NCBI GenBank assembly: GCA_026874595.1
Contig: CM049317.1
Coordinates: 47,890,401 to 47,954,400, forward strand
Reading direction: 5' to 3'
DNA length: 64,000 nucleotides
From: Sipunculus nudus
Taxonomy: Eukaryota > Annelida > Sipuncula > Golfingiida > Sipunculidae
Below are positions 12,139 through 21,713 of this stretch, piece by piece (position 1 is the stretch's first letter; every line of letters starts with the position of its first letter). The notes below the pieces were generated by a model. The model was not told where the DNA came from, searched no databases, and was given only the letters and a program-made list of their open reading frames with translations. The translations under genes were made by a program, and so were the position numbers.

Positions 12139-12895
12139 CTGTTTTCATGAAGTCGATTACGCTTAAGGCCAAACGTTACTGTATTACGAAATCAACATAT
12201 AGGGTTTCTTCCTAAATTGAAATTTGTTGTTTAATCCTGTCCATTCAAGACAACAGTACGTGAATACAAGCCCCCAACGATAGAGACCATACATTCTCAA
12301 TTTAGTTCTCAATGTAAATTGAAATGAAGCTTAATCAAACATACACAAAATCTCAACAACGATAAAAGCATAATCGCCCTAAATTACCTTGGATTAAAAA
12401 AAAAGTAGAATTTGTCGTGTTCTCCGTACTTACGTTACGTCGCAAATCAATGGAACTGATTAATTGAAGCCCGAGTCAAGAGTTTGGCCTTCTGGCAGCA
12501 TGCAACGATTACCTTTTCGCTAAAGTAAACTTTTAACTAGGGTTCTGAAACTAAATAAGAAAATATTTTCTTGGAAGTATTTTTGCAAGGTACAGTTTAG
12601 GTCTCTAACATAAAGGTAAGTAGTTTGTGCATGTACAACGGATATTGTTAGCTTTGACACATTGGTCATATTTTACTTTTCATTTAATTTCAGAATGCCC
12701 TGTATTTAACAGAAAAAATGTATGAACAGATGTGTTTCTTTCGGCCTTGTGTAGAGTATCATGGGTATTTCTAAACCAGAAGTCTACGTGATTTCCCGTT
12801 TTAGTTTATTTTGCCCTCACTGTCCTTTCATACAAGGATTCTAGAAAGTGGTCCTAAGATTTTCTCACTTTCGCTCTCGTTATGATAAACCATTT
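12139..12895. other. Non-coding DNA
   Basis: Nothing recognised between the microsatellite and the G-rich repeat region. Confidence 0.4.
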
Positions 12896-12899
12896 CCAG

Positions 12900-13750
12900 A
12901 TGCGTAGCCAGGATTGAGGGAGGGGAGGAGGCCATGATCAGTGGCGGATCCAGAAATTAGAAAACGGGGGGGGGGGGGGGGGGTGCTAATATGCATGTAT
13001 GGGTACTATGAAAACTGTTATATATGCGTGTATATGTATGTATATATTATTATTATTACTACTAATGTTTTTACTATACGTTATATATTTTAGTGTATAA
13101 AAACATGTTTTTGTTTTTTAAATTTTCAATAATGAACCATGGTTAATTTCATTAAGGTAAGTTACAAGCACATGGGTAGGGTATGGGAAGGGGTGCTAAA
13201 ATGCATGTATGGGTACTATGAAAACTGTTTTATATACGTGTATATGTATGTATATCTTATTATTTTTATAATTATTACTATAATTATCATAACTACACGT
13301 TATATATTTTAGTGTATGATAACATGTTTTTTTTTTAATTTTCAATTATGAACCATGGTTACATTAAAGCTACTTACAGGAACATGGGGAGGGTATGGGA
13401 GGGGGTATCCTCCTGCCATATTGGGATTTTTTTTATATGCATGTTTTTGTTTTTTAAATTTTCAATAATGACCATGGTTAATTTCATTAAGGTAAGTTAC
13501 AATCACATGGGTAGGGTATGGGAAGGGGTGCTAAAATGCATGTATGGGTACTATGAAAACTGTTTTATATACGTGTATATGTATGTATATCTTATTATTT
13601 TTATAATTATTACTATAATTATCATAACTACACGTTATATATTTTAGTGTATGAAAACATGTTTTTTTTTTTAATTTTCAATTATGAACCATGGTTACAT
13701 TAAAGCTACTTACAGGAACATGGGGAGGGTATGGGAGGGGGTATCCCCTT
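12900..13750 (+). repeat. G-rich element with large-unit tandem duplication
   Basis: Begins with GCGTAGCCAGG (12,902) and GTGGCGGATCCAG (12,941), motifs I associate with ends of invertebrate interspersed repeats, then a poly-G run. The block starting TGCTAA(A/T)ATGCATGTATGGG occurs at about 12,983, 13,192 and 13,528, giving unit lengths of about 209 and 336 bp. Each unit contains AACCATGGTTA, AAGGTAAGTTAC-like and GGGTAGGGTATGGGA-like blocks. The 99-codon open frame over the second and third units is a repeat artefact. Confidence 0.7.
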
Positions 13751-13959
13751 GAAGCAATTTTAACAAAAAAGAGGATTTCCTGTTCCTGAAAAACTGTTCC
13801 CCTATGTCTTTGCGTTATGTAGTCAAACTGTACAGAGGTTCAATGTTTACCATTTATATTTCTTCAAAATTAGTATATAATATTTCAAACATTTACAAAA
13901 TGTTAAAGTCAATGACGCAAAGCCGCATTTACATTTATATCTTGCATAATATTATCTTT

Positions 13960-14226
13960 CAGATCAGCACGGCAAGGCGATATTTTTTTTTTACCTCTTT
14001 TTGTATGTTTTCATAAAAATGTCATATGAAAAGGCAAACGCTTGAAAATAACAGAAATTTTTGCTTAACAGGTTAAAGCACTACATAACAGAGGAAATCT
14101 TATCAAAATTGTATTATATTATCTTCTTGAAAGATGAAAATCAAAATTAAACATTTTGATGCGGGGAGTAAAAATTGACGCGGGCAGTCCCTAAGAACCA
14201 TACCTTTATAATTATTTTTTGGCCTT
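13960..14226 (+). mobile_element. MITE family 1, copy 2 (left end eroded)
   Basis: Matches 2,250-2,511 over most of its length: GTATGTTTTCATAAAAATGTCAT, AAAGCACTACATAACAGAG, TCTTCTTGAAAGATGAA, TTGACGCGGGC and the right terminus AAGAACCATACCTTT followed by TTTTTTGGCCTTA. The left terminus is not clearly preserved. Confidence 0.65.
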
Positions 14227-14422
14227 AAACTTTGCATTTTACCGGTGTCCGTGGTCTCGACAGTACACAAGACTCCTAAGAGCACCGATCTCGAGTTCGA
14301 GTACATGTATCACCAGAGGAGCCGTGAGATTGTTTACGGTCGACCACAACCAGGGTCATGTGCTCTGCCGTTGTTCTGCAGCTGTTCATAAATATCCTAA
14401 TCCTCAACTAATGAATTTGAAA

Positions 14423-14439
14423 GTAATAATAATAATAAT

Positions 14440-14484
<45 letters not shown>
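14423..14484. repeat. (AAT)n-(TA)n compound microsatellite
   Basis: About seven AAT units run directly into about twenty TA units. Confidence 0.95.
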
Positions 14485-14486
<2 letters not shown>

Positions 14487-14515
14487 TATTAGCTTAAGTG
14501 AAATTCCGAAAGGAC

Positions 14516-14594
14516 GGCGAGGACTGGATGCGACCGGGTGGGGGGGGGGGGCATGGCCCCCTGCGGCCCCCCACCCCTGGCTACGCCCCTGCCA
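14516..14594 (-). repeat. G-rich TE-end-like fragment
   Basis: On the minus strand this reads GGCAGGGGCGTAGCCAGGGG, then G-rich and C-rich blocks. GGGGCGTAGCCAGGGG is a motif I associate with ends of invertebrate interspersed repeats; a related motif opens the element at 12,902. Family not identifiable. Confidence 0.45.
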
Positions 14595-14599
14595 TTTTA

Positions 14600-15872
14600 A
14601 TACAATCAATGTTTTACACCCACCGAAATTGTCGATATTTTTTTTGAGTGAGAAAATTTTTTAAACTTACCCTCTGGGCAGCAAATCTTATCAGATGCAG
14701 CCCGCTGTAAGTTCGTTAGAACATCACGACCGTGGCTTCTTTAATCACCAGGTGGACCTTTTAATCATGCCAAGGGTCTGCAAAACGGTAGCCTGGGAAT
14801 TTATTTTCTCACATTAAGTATCGACGGATAATTAATAGATGTACGGTTTACTGATATTTAATTTCTTTCATTCTGATCATTCTCCTAATGGATTTGAAAA
14901 AAAATAATAGCTTTAGTGGAAGTGATTGATGGTTCTTTACATTCAACTGCTGAAGATGACGCTTTAAAGTATAAACGGCAAAATAGAATTGGTGGAGATT
15001 AAGTTTTGATCTGTTTATTGAAAATTCCAAAGTAAAGGTAACACTCAAACAATTCTCGAAAAAGGTATATAAAGTAAGAGCGACTTTACCCAGGACAGTA
15101 CATGCGCATAGGTAGGCTGTTGCTCTATCATGTGTATTAGATAGGTAACATTAAGAAAAGTTCTTAAGCATAACCAATCTTAAGCATAACCTCTGAACAA
15201 TGTAGCAGTAACGCAGGTGCCATTTCCCTGAATTGCTCTAACTGAAATAAAGTTTTAATTAAGGTTGATCCTATATTGGTGAGGGGATCCTATTGGTGAT
15301 ATAGCAACGCCTGTTTGGTGTTTGTCATACTGTTAACACAGGCGCCTCTTTAAATATGATTTATCAGGACAGTGCATTAGGTAAATTGTTCACTACATTT
15401 AAGTTGCACTTCACCATTATTAATATTTCATTTCTATCTGGATCTTGGCTGTTTCTTGCTCCTTATCATACAGTTAACTTCCTCAGATTAAGACAACAGA
15501 ATAAGGGTGTCTGTGGTATATGATATAATGCGTCAGTCTCCGTATATCGACACGCCCCTGGGACTGTTCAGCTGCGTCGTGCCTCCTCAACCTCAAACGA
15601 ATCCGTAAAACAGGATCCCTGATAACGGCTTACGACGTTACCGGATACGTGTTCAATGAACGGATGTTTCTGGTTCCGGGTTGTGCATGGATTGCCTAGA
15701 AACAGTGTTTGATAAGTTGAAAAAGAAGAGAGCGTGAGAAAAGTCGGTTTATATGCAGTACACAATTCAAAAGAGTATGCAGCTGGCGTGCCTGACCATT
15801 TCGTCACAACGTTCGTCCTAACTTGACCACCTTGTCAGACTTCTGTTTGGATGTACATTTCTTATGACCTGT
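14600..15872. other. Non-coding DNA
   Basis: No supported gene. A 79-codon minus-strand frame at 15,568-15,807 lies in slightly more balanced base composition, but it has no recognisable domain. Confidence 0.35.
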
Positions 15873-15874
15873 TA

Positions 15875-15935
15875 TAGTCCGTTCTACCAAGGTGTGCCCA
15901 CCGTTTTTTTTTTTTAGATTATTCACTTACCACTC
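15875..15935 (+). repeat. Terminal inverted repeat, low-coordinate end of the DDE_3 transposon
   Basis: Starts TAGTCCGTTCTACCAAGG directly after TA. It pairs with 21,655-21,711 with a few substitutions and a longer T run. Confidence 0.85.
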
Positions 15936-16664
15936 ACTCCAACATGTCCAAACTTTGTATGCTGCTGCAACCATACATCTGGCAATTAACAAGTTTATAT
16001 TATCTAATATATATGGCTTACTTTCCAAATAGCGAATTAATATAAATATATGAGAGAACAGTCTAGAGGTCACAACATGTTTACAAACGTGCATGGTCAT
16101 CACTGAGGTCAAGGACACAGTTCATGTGCGGGATGGGTCAGCCCAATTTGAGCGAAGGAGTGGTAAGTAACTCTGAAAGTTGATACAGCACAGTAGTTAA
16201 AAATGACCATAAATGATTAATTACGTACATAATTAGTTAGTAATACAGAATGATATAATGATATAATGAAAATTAAGATTTGTTACATTAAAATATGCTG
16301 TTATGTTAATGGGCCATGAGAATTCCATGATCTCCATACTTATTGTACTACAATTAAGTATTTAGGACCGCTGATAATAGGCCTAGCTGGAATGGTAAAG
16401 AACAAATCTACACAATACAAGGTATAAATTTAAAAAAATATATTTTATTAAGTGTTATTATTAAATGTGATAAAAATGTCAAGTTGAAAGTACAATAGAA
16501 TACACGAAATATAACAAGAAAATAAGTAAACGTCAAGCTGTTCTCTAGCTGAGCACTGTTGACTACCCGTCCCAGCTTGTGTACTGGATCTGGAATGAAA
16601 TACTGATTTATGAGTACATCAATGATACAACCTATGAATATTTTATTGCTGGTGCTATGCTATG

Positions 16665-16716
<52 letters not shown>

Positions 16717-17012
16717 TTACATATGTGTATGTGTGTGTGAATGAGAGATGAGATATAGTTATATAATTTTATATTTTGAAGAATGTATTATAAGTATTAA
16801 TAGTGGTGTCAATTTATCTTAAAGTATTGGATGACATGAGAAAGAACAGTCTAAAAATCACGACATGTTAAAAATGTTATTTAAAAAAATTATGTTTCCA
16901 GTATCTAGGTTAATTCAAAACCAAGTTTTGATATATGATATTTCATGATAAATTGAGAAATAGGGCTTCTATGATTTGAATTATATTTTTATATTTATAT
17001 TTTTTATGAATT
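15936..17012. other. 3' part of the DDE_3 transposon, no exon identified
   Basis: The last transposase exon, with the third catalytic residue (usually in an LNPIE-W type motif), should lie here on the minus strand but I could not find it. A short minus-strand stretch near 16,530-16,600 is open but has no convincing motif. A (TA)n tract is at 16,666-16,715. Confidence 0.4.
16666..16715. repeat. (TA)n microsatellite
   Basis: About 25 TA units, inside the DDE_3 transposon. Confidence 0.95.
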
Positions 17013-17132
17013 TTTCATTTATGCATAGAGATAACTTGCTTCTATTTTTTATGTATGTTTCATTTATGCATAGAGATAACTTGCTTCTATTTTTTATGTA
17101 TGTTTCATTTATGCATAGAGATAACTTGCTTC
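17013..17132 (+). repeat. 45-bp tandem repeat, about 2.7 copies
   Basis: TTTCATTTATGCATAGAGAT followed by AACTTGCTTC recurs at 17,013, 17,058 and 17,103 with nearly no differences, so the duplication is recent. The last copy ends directly against the 3' side of transposase exon 5. Confidence 0.9.
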
Positions 17133-17133
17133 G

Positions 17134-17262
17134 TTAACGCAGCCACTCCTGCAGATGGTTCTTCCTGGGTTGAGGCTTGTCTCCATCCTCAATCATTGAA
17201 TGGTACGACGCATGGTCGAGGAGGATTACACTTCTTGGAGGAATATTCGGCAGAAGTTGAAC
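17134..17262 (-). pseudogene. DDE_3 transposase, exon 5 (second catalytic Asp region)
   Basis: Read on the minus strand, this segment gives VQLLPNIPPRSVILLDH followed by ASYHSMIEDGDKPQP and an LQEWLR end, then TAA at 17,134-17,136. The LLDHASYHS stretch is the second-aspartate motif of DDE_3 transposases and its Asp is kept. The exon follows an AAG acceptor and starts in phase with the WFK end of exon 4. It stops against a 45-bp tandem repeat, so the original donor is uncertain (GTTAAC inside the last codons is a candidate). Confidence 0.8.
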
Positions 17263-17559
17263 CTTCAAAATTTACACTCCATTAAATATTTTCTTAAAAC
17301 ACATTTTTGTTATCTACTATCACGCATGTATATACACGGGGTATGTGTACAGGATATAAAATAAGCATACAATTGCAAATTATTTATAATCAAATACGAG
17401 TATTTGTTAAGAACATTAAATAAATAAGACAACTATTTATATTTTTTTAGGTGGCCATTTTTTAGTGCTGACTTCTCTAATTCTTAACTATGTACATATG
17501 CAGAGTTTCCATTTCGGTTTGGGACTGCTTGACAGGGCGGTTGCACTCGCTTCCTATCA

Positions 17560-17851
17560 TTTCTTTATTTTTGTGTTCCGGTGTCACCCAGGCCCGGTGT
17601 ATATCGCACCTGTGGATCTTGGGTGTGTAATCATCCCCATCCCTGGGTTGTAAAACCAAGGAACCCTTCAAAGACGCACTCGTGTGCGAGTGATACACGG
17701 CTCTGGGCACAGCCTCCCCATTAAGCCTGCAGAGCGCTCACCCTGGGTGGGGGCCGACCGTGAAAAACCTCACCGCCTCGGCTGAGATTCTTACCCACGA
17801 TCTCCCGGCTTTGAGTCCTGCGCTCCTCCCTGAGCCACAGAAGCCGGTTAC
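17560..17851 (-). mobile_element. tRNA-derived SINE, nested in the DDE_3 transposon
   Basis: On the minus strand the element opens with CTTCTGTGGCTCAGGGAGGA, an A-box-like promoter of RNA polymerase III, followed about 40 bp later by a degenerate B box (GTGGGTAAGAATCTC). GC content is well above the surroundings. The 3' boundary is not sharp; 17,560 is approximate. It lies between transposase exons 4 and 5, so it inserted into the intron or after the transposon died. Confidence 0.6.
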
Positions 17852-17894
17852 GATTATATATATATATATTTTTTTTTATAAATAATGTTCATAA

Positions 17895-18069
17895 TTTGAA
17901 CCATTGGCTAAACTTGTCTCCATCCACCTCCTCATGGTAGTCGGCAGACTTCCCGCTTCTATAAACGAGCCCTGCCCCCTGAACAAAACCGTCCTTCGTT
18001 CCAGCATCTATAATGATGATACGCTCTCCTCTACCTCGTCGTCATGCGAACATCCTCCCTCTTCCTTTA
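17895..18069 (-). pseudogene. DDE_3 transposase, exon 4
   Basis: The minus strand gives RGRGERIIIIDAGTKDGFVQ, then GAGLVYRSGKSADYHEEVDG and DKFSQWFK. This is the mid-region of DDE_3 family proteins, between the first and second catalytic aspartates. An acceptor (TATTACAG) is at 18,070-18,077. After WFK the expected GT donor reads TT, so the donor is mutated and the frame runs into TGA; exon 5 continues in phase from that point. A further TGA lies just upstream of RRGRGER. Recognition is from the family's typical sequence order, from memory. Confidence 0.75.
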
Positions 18070-18383
18070 CTGTAATAGTCCCGATATTCAACTTTCATTA
18101 TGTTTATGATGCTTTAATAGCATGATATTAATATTCTCACAAGTTTTATTGGTCATATTCTAGTATATATTTCCCCCATTTTCTACATTGCTGGGTTTTT
18201 CTTTAATTACGATGCATTGGCAAAATTGAAATTACGTAATTACCTCATATTGTGTATCATTATTATATATAATACTAATAAATATGTTATATGGAGATGT
18301 GGATTGGTATGTTTAAATATTGGAGTTGGTATCGATATATATGCCAGATGCAGATGTTGAACGACAATTGTTTTATTATGTTC

Positions 18384-18397
18384 ATGACACGTGTCAT
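18384..18397. other. 14-bp perfect palindrome ATGACACGTGTCAT
   Basis: A perfect palindrome centred on the E-box CACGTG, within a transposon intron. No function is supported. Confidence 0.4.
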
Positions 18398-18439
18398 AGC
18401 ACAATAATATATAGTTTTTGGTGGCATTAAATTGCTAAT

Positions 18440-18612
18440 GGTAATAACAACATAGCTCGCCTGTCCAACCACTCTTTCCCAGGGCAGTGGCCGGTGTTAA
18501 GCCATATACCAGGCCTACCCTCCCTCCTGCATCTCTTCACGTCACGGAGGTACCTCGCCCACCATCAGGCTACCTCCTCCCTCTCCATAACAGCGAGGTC
18601 CAATCCCTTCTT
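18440..18612 (-). pseudogene. DDE_3 transposase, exon 3 (first catalytic motif deleted)
   Basis: The minus strand after the acceptor GGTTTTCAG gives KKGLDLAVMEREEVA, a TGA stop, then WWARYLRDVKRCRREGRP, GIWLNTGHCPGKEWLD and RRAM. In this family the stretch after EEGRP normally reads IIYLDETW, holding the first catalytic Asp. Here it goes straight from GI to WLNTGHC, so about four to five residues including that Asp are missing. The 3' end is uncertain (a GC-type donor, CAG|GCGAGC, is possible). Confidence 0.75.
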
Positions 18613-18810
18613 CTGAAAACCAATTTCCCCGTATTAACATTCCCATTATATTATTTTAATGTTATAATCAGTTGACCATGGAAAAATGTATATATTTATA
18701 TTTTAAGTATTCTGAAAATGTATACAGCATTTATTGTTTATGCAAGACATAATACCATACGGGTTTGCATGCGTAAAAAAACCAAGCTTTGTGCAAATAC
18801 TGATTCAAAT

Positions 18811-18812
<2 letters not shown>

Positions 18813-18855
<43 letters not shown>
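18813..18855. repeat. (TA)n microsatellite
   Basis: About 21 TA units in the intron between transposase exons 2 and 3. Confidence 0.95.
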
Positions 18856-18859
<4 letters not shown>

Positions 18860-19022
18860 TCTAAAGTAAATAACATAAAATATATTTTACCAACCAAGTG
18901 TTAATTTCTTAACAAAAACTATTTGGTAAAACACAGTAAGGAAAACATTATCCAAAACCTTTTCATGGCACAAAAATAATTTGGTTATATGTGATTAGTT
19001 TTTTTATTATAAATCAAATTAC

Positions 19023-19161
19023 CTTAAACACAAAACCACTCTTCTTCAGGAAGCGGTGCAGGGTTGTCCTAGAAACGCTGATGCCGTCAGCTTGCACCGC
19101 TTCCCTCAGCTGGCTCAGAGAGACATGGATCCCTGCCTCCCACGACTTGTAGATCCTTCGT
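19023..19161 (-). pseudogene. DDE_3 transposase, exon 2
   Basis: The minus strand gives RRIYKSWEAGIHVSLSQLRE, then AVQADGISVSRTTLHRFLKK and SGFVFK. This is the helix-turn-helix linker region typical of the family (an IY-FWEAGE-type start and a TL-RFL-K-GF-K-type end). Acceptor ACACGCAG and donor AAG|GTAATT are both intact. Exon 1 ends in phase 2 and this exon supplies the missing base to make an Arg codon; the exon ends in phase 0. This segment has no internal stop. Confidence 0.8.
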
Positions 19162-19492
19162 CTGCGTGTGTATGATGTTCTCGTTTATACCATTATCAAA
19201 TGTCTTTTTTAACCATTTTACTATTTATTAACAATAATTTATATTTAATAATAGCCCAGTCCAAATTTATGTAACAAAAGTTAAATATTTTTCTCACATA
19301 GGCCTGTACTACATCGAATAACTTTACCATCATATCTTATCTGATATAGATAAAATTTTCACTCGCATACATCGATGTATAAAAGTACACATGTACATGG
19401 ATATTGGATAGCTATGTACTACTGATAGGCCCTTTATCTTCCCTTTATATATATGTGCGTGTGTGTGTTATTATATATTCATTTGTTATATA

Positions 19493-21064
19493 CAGACGTG
19501 CCTTGACAATCCAGACTTTATTCATCCGGAAACCTTGCAATCCGACGTTTTTTAGTAAAACACCAATGGATCCCATAGAAATTAGCCTTGACAAACCGAC
19601 AGCCTTGGATTACGACTCCGACATAACATTTCCCGACACAAACAAGCATACCGACGTACAGACGCGCCTTGACAATCCGACCTGAAACCCATTCCCTTTG
19701 ATGTCAGTTGTCGGCCCAGGTGGCACGCGCGGCCCCGTGGCTGATGCTGCCTAGCCCAGCTAATTAACTACGGATGGGAAAACAAACATCGCTGGCCTCC
19801 CGGTATTGTCACCTGACCGCACTAATTACATTATTGTATCACTTTGATGGTAACAACCGTTGTCCCCACATAAACATAGTGACATTTTTTTTGGTTCTTT
19901 GAAGATCTTTAATGTCTAAGAAATTAAAGTACGCAGTGACATGTTTTGACACCTGAGCTGTTTCCGTGTGAGCACACTGTATCTTATATAAACTGAACAA
20001 ATATTGAAACCATCATTCATACAGTCAGATCGCTACTACTCAGTTCTCTGCTGTACTTAATCACGCTTTTGCTGTCGATATTGCCAGATATTTACACATT
20101 TTCACTGTAATACTCACGCACCTACATGTGCGATCATGGAGGGACCAGCGAAAAGAAAACGTACAGAGATCACAGTTGCAATTAAGAAGGCTCTATGTCA
20201 GTATAAGAAAGACAACCCTAGATGCTCCCAAGAAAATCTTGTCAAGTATGCAGAGGAAACGTATTCTGTGAGAATTGGATGTTCCACTATCTCGGACATC
20301 CTCAAGCAGAGTGAAAAGTGGTTAGCCTGTGAAACAGTCACCAGCGCCGAACAGAAATCGACACGGATAACACAGCCGAAACACGCCAAGTTTGAGGATG
20401 CCTTGTTCTTGTGGTTCACCAATGCTACTGCCCATAACATCGCTATAAGCGACGACATCCTGATCTTGAAAGCATCCTGACATCCTGAACTTGGTGACCT
20501 CATACGAGCACTCCGACTAGCTGATCATGTGACCGCGGAAGAATATGTATCCTGGGATAGCGCAGAACCAACGGAGGCCATGTTATCAACGCCTGATATC
20601 GTCTCACTGGTCAGCTGCACATCGACAGATGGAGGTGACAGCAATTCGGATGAGGATAGTGAACCCCCAGAGCAAGTAACCGCAAAAGAAGCCATAGCTG
20701 GCATTGAGTCGGGGCTCCGTCACATGGAACAGGAAGGCTTCTCAGCCGAGGATATTGACGCTATACGCGGAGTGTTACGGAAGGTAAAGGAACACAGCAT
20801 GAAGAGAGCTCGCTACCAGACGGACTTGTTTTCCTTTTTTAAACGTAGATAGACACACCTTGCATTGTATGTTGTTTACAGGGATGCAAGGATACCAGAT
20901 CATAATAAATATTATAGTGCCAGTTACATCTGTTTCCGACAGTAGCCTACCCGCCCCAACCCCCGTTTGACACTTTGACGTTCGTGATTTAACAAACCGA
21001 CAGCCTTGTAATCCGACATAAATATCACATTCACAATTGGTGTCGGATTATCAAGGCACGTCTG
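19493..21064 (+). mobile_element. Tigger/pogo-type DNA transposon, internally deleted, nested in intron 1 of the DDE_3 transposon
   Basis: The left end begins CAGACGTGCCTTGACAATCC and the right end is the complement, CAGACGTGCCTTGATAATCC; both abut a TA (19,491-19,492 and 21,065-21,066). At 1,572 bp it is a complete short copy. A second TIR-like block (CAGACGCGCCTTGACAATCC) is at 19,659. The direct subterminal repeat ACAAACCGACAGCCTTG is at 19,591-19,607 and 20,992-21,008. It holds a pogo-type transposase remnant on the plus strand. It splits the minus-strand transposase intron between 19,161 and 21,129, so it inserted after the host transposon. Confidence 0.9.
20136..20852 (+). pseudogene. 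Tigger/pogo-type transposase remnant with the DDE domain deleted
   Basis: A single frame from ATG at 20,136 to TAG at 20,850-20,852, broken only by TGA at 20,478-20,480. Residues ~1-55 match the CENP-B/pipsqueak-type helix-turn-helix (KRTEITVAIKKALCQYKKDN; GCSTISDILKQSEKW). Residues ~85-115 look like the start of a Tc5-type second HTH domain (FEDALFLWFTNA). After the stop, the C-terminal tail follows at once: VTAEEYVSWD, an acidic Ser/Asp stretch and TDLFSFFKRR, which is the usual tail of Tigger proteins. The whole catalytic DDE domain is missing. The join carries the short repeat CATCCTGA three times (from 20,456), suggesting deletion at microhomology. Tigger proteins normally exceed 450 residues; this one has 238 codons. 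Confidence 0.85.
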
Positions 21065-21128
21065 TAATTATATTAATGGGCACATACATTTATTTATTAT
21101 ATACATTAATAAATTAACACATGAGTAC

Positions 21129-21361
21129 CTGATTACGTCGCCGTCAAATAAATCGATGGCTCGGTGCTTGTTGACTGCCGCGGTCACACTTGTTTCATCC
21201 GAGTCCTCCTCAGAACCATGCACAAACCTCTTCACGCTTCTTCGAGATAACCCCACCATCGCGCACACCCTCTCCACCACTCTTTGCAAGGAGAAGGGCA
21301 GGCCATGCCTGGCTTCATCCATACAAAATTTAAACACTCCTTGAACTATAGTGGCTGCCAT
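21129..21361 (-). pseudogene. DDE_3 transposase, exon 1 (N-terminus)
   Basis: Starts at ATG (complement of 21,359-21,361) and reads MAATIVQGVFKFCMDEARHG, LPFSLQRVVERVCAMVGLSR, RSVKRFVHGSEEDSDETSV and ends HRAIDLFDGDVIR. The VVERVCAMVGLSRRSVKRF segment is a helix-turn-helix typical of the N-terminus of this family, and the FDGDVIR end is the normal lead into exon 2. The donor is CAG|GTACTC (intron starts at 21,128). No stop interrupts this exon. The intron is now about 2 kb because of the Tigger insertion. Confidence 0.8.
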
Positions 21362-21654
21362 CACGAAAACTCAAAAGGTTGACGCCCCCAAAGGCAGACG
21401 ACACGGTGCCGCCCCTACGCAGAAAACATTTGGACGAATCTTATGTATATTCATGACAGTCATCATTACGTCACGCAGTACTCACGCACTACCCATCAAC
21501 ATGGCTTTCCCAAGTGGACGCAACAACCTTGCAGCCGAGGGATGAGAATATGGACAAATATGGACAGCTTTTTTTATTTCAAATATATTCATACTACCAT
21601 AGGTTGCCGCAATGTGGATGCATCAAAAGCATGCGCAAAGTGTAATTAGTCTAT

Positions 21655-21711
21655 TAGTGGTGAGTGAATAATCTCAAAAAACCGATGGGCACCCCTTGGT
21701 GGAACGGACTA
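21655..21711 (-). repeat. Terminal inverted repeat, high-coordinate end of the DDE_3 transposon
   Basis: The complement begins TAGTCCGTTCCACCAAGG and ends CACTCACCACT; pairs with 15,875-15,935. TA follows at 21,712-21,713. Confidence 0.85.
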
Positions 21712-21713
21712 TA

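Larger units (their letters stand above)
15875..21711 (-). mobile_element. Complete intron-bearing Tc1/mariner-type (DDE_3) DNA transposon, inactivated
   Basis: Terminal inverted repeats of ~57-60 bp at 15,875-15,935 and 21,655-21,711 both begin TAGTCCGTTC(T/C)ACCAAGG, continue GTGCCCA(C/T)CG, a T run and AGATTATTCACT(T/C)ACCACT. Each end abuts a TA (15,873-15,874 and 21,712-21,713), the target duplication of Tc1/mariner-type elements. Inside, on the minus strand, lie five exon-like segments of one DDE_3 transposase. Two later insertions are nested in introns: a Tigger-type element at 19,493-21,064 and a tRNA-derived SINE at about 17,560-17,851. Without the Tigger element and its duplicated TA the element would be about 4.26 kb. 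Stops, a lost splice donor and a deleted catalytic motif show that it is dead. Confidence 0.85.

Noticed and set aside
15568-15807. 79-codon minus-strand frame in balanced composition
   Set aside because: No recognisable domain, splice context or repeat of the frame elsewhere; left unassigned.
19404-19685. 93-codon open frame over the Tigger left end
   Set aside because: It is formed by the terminal and subterminal repeats of the transposon, not by a coding gene.
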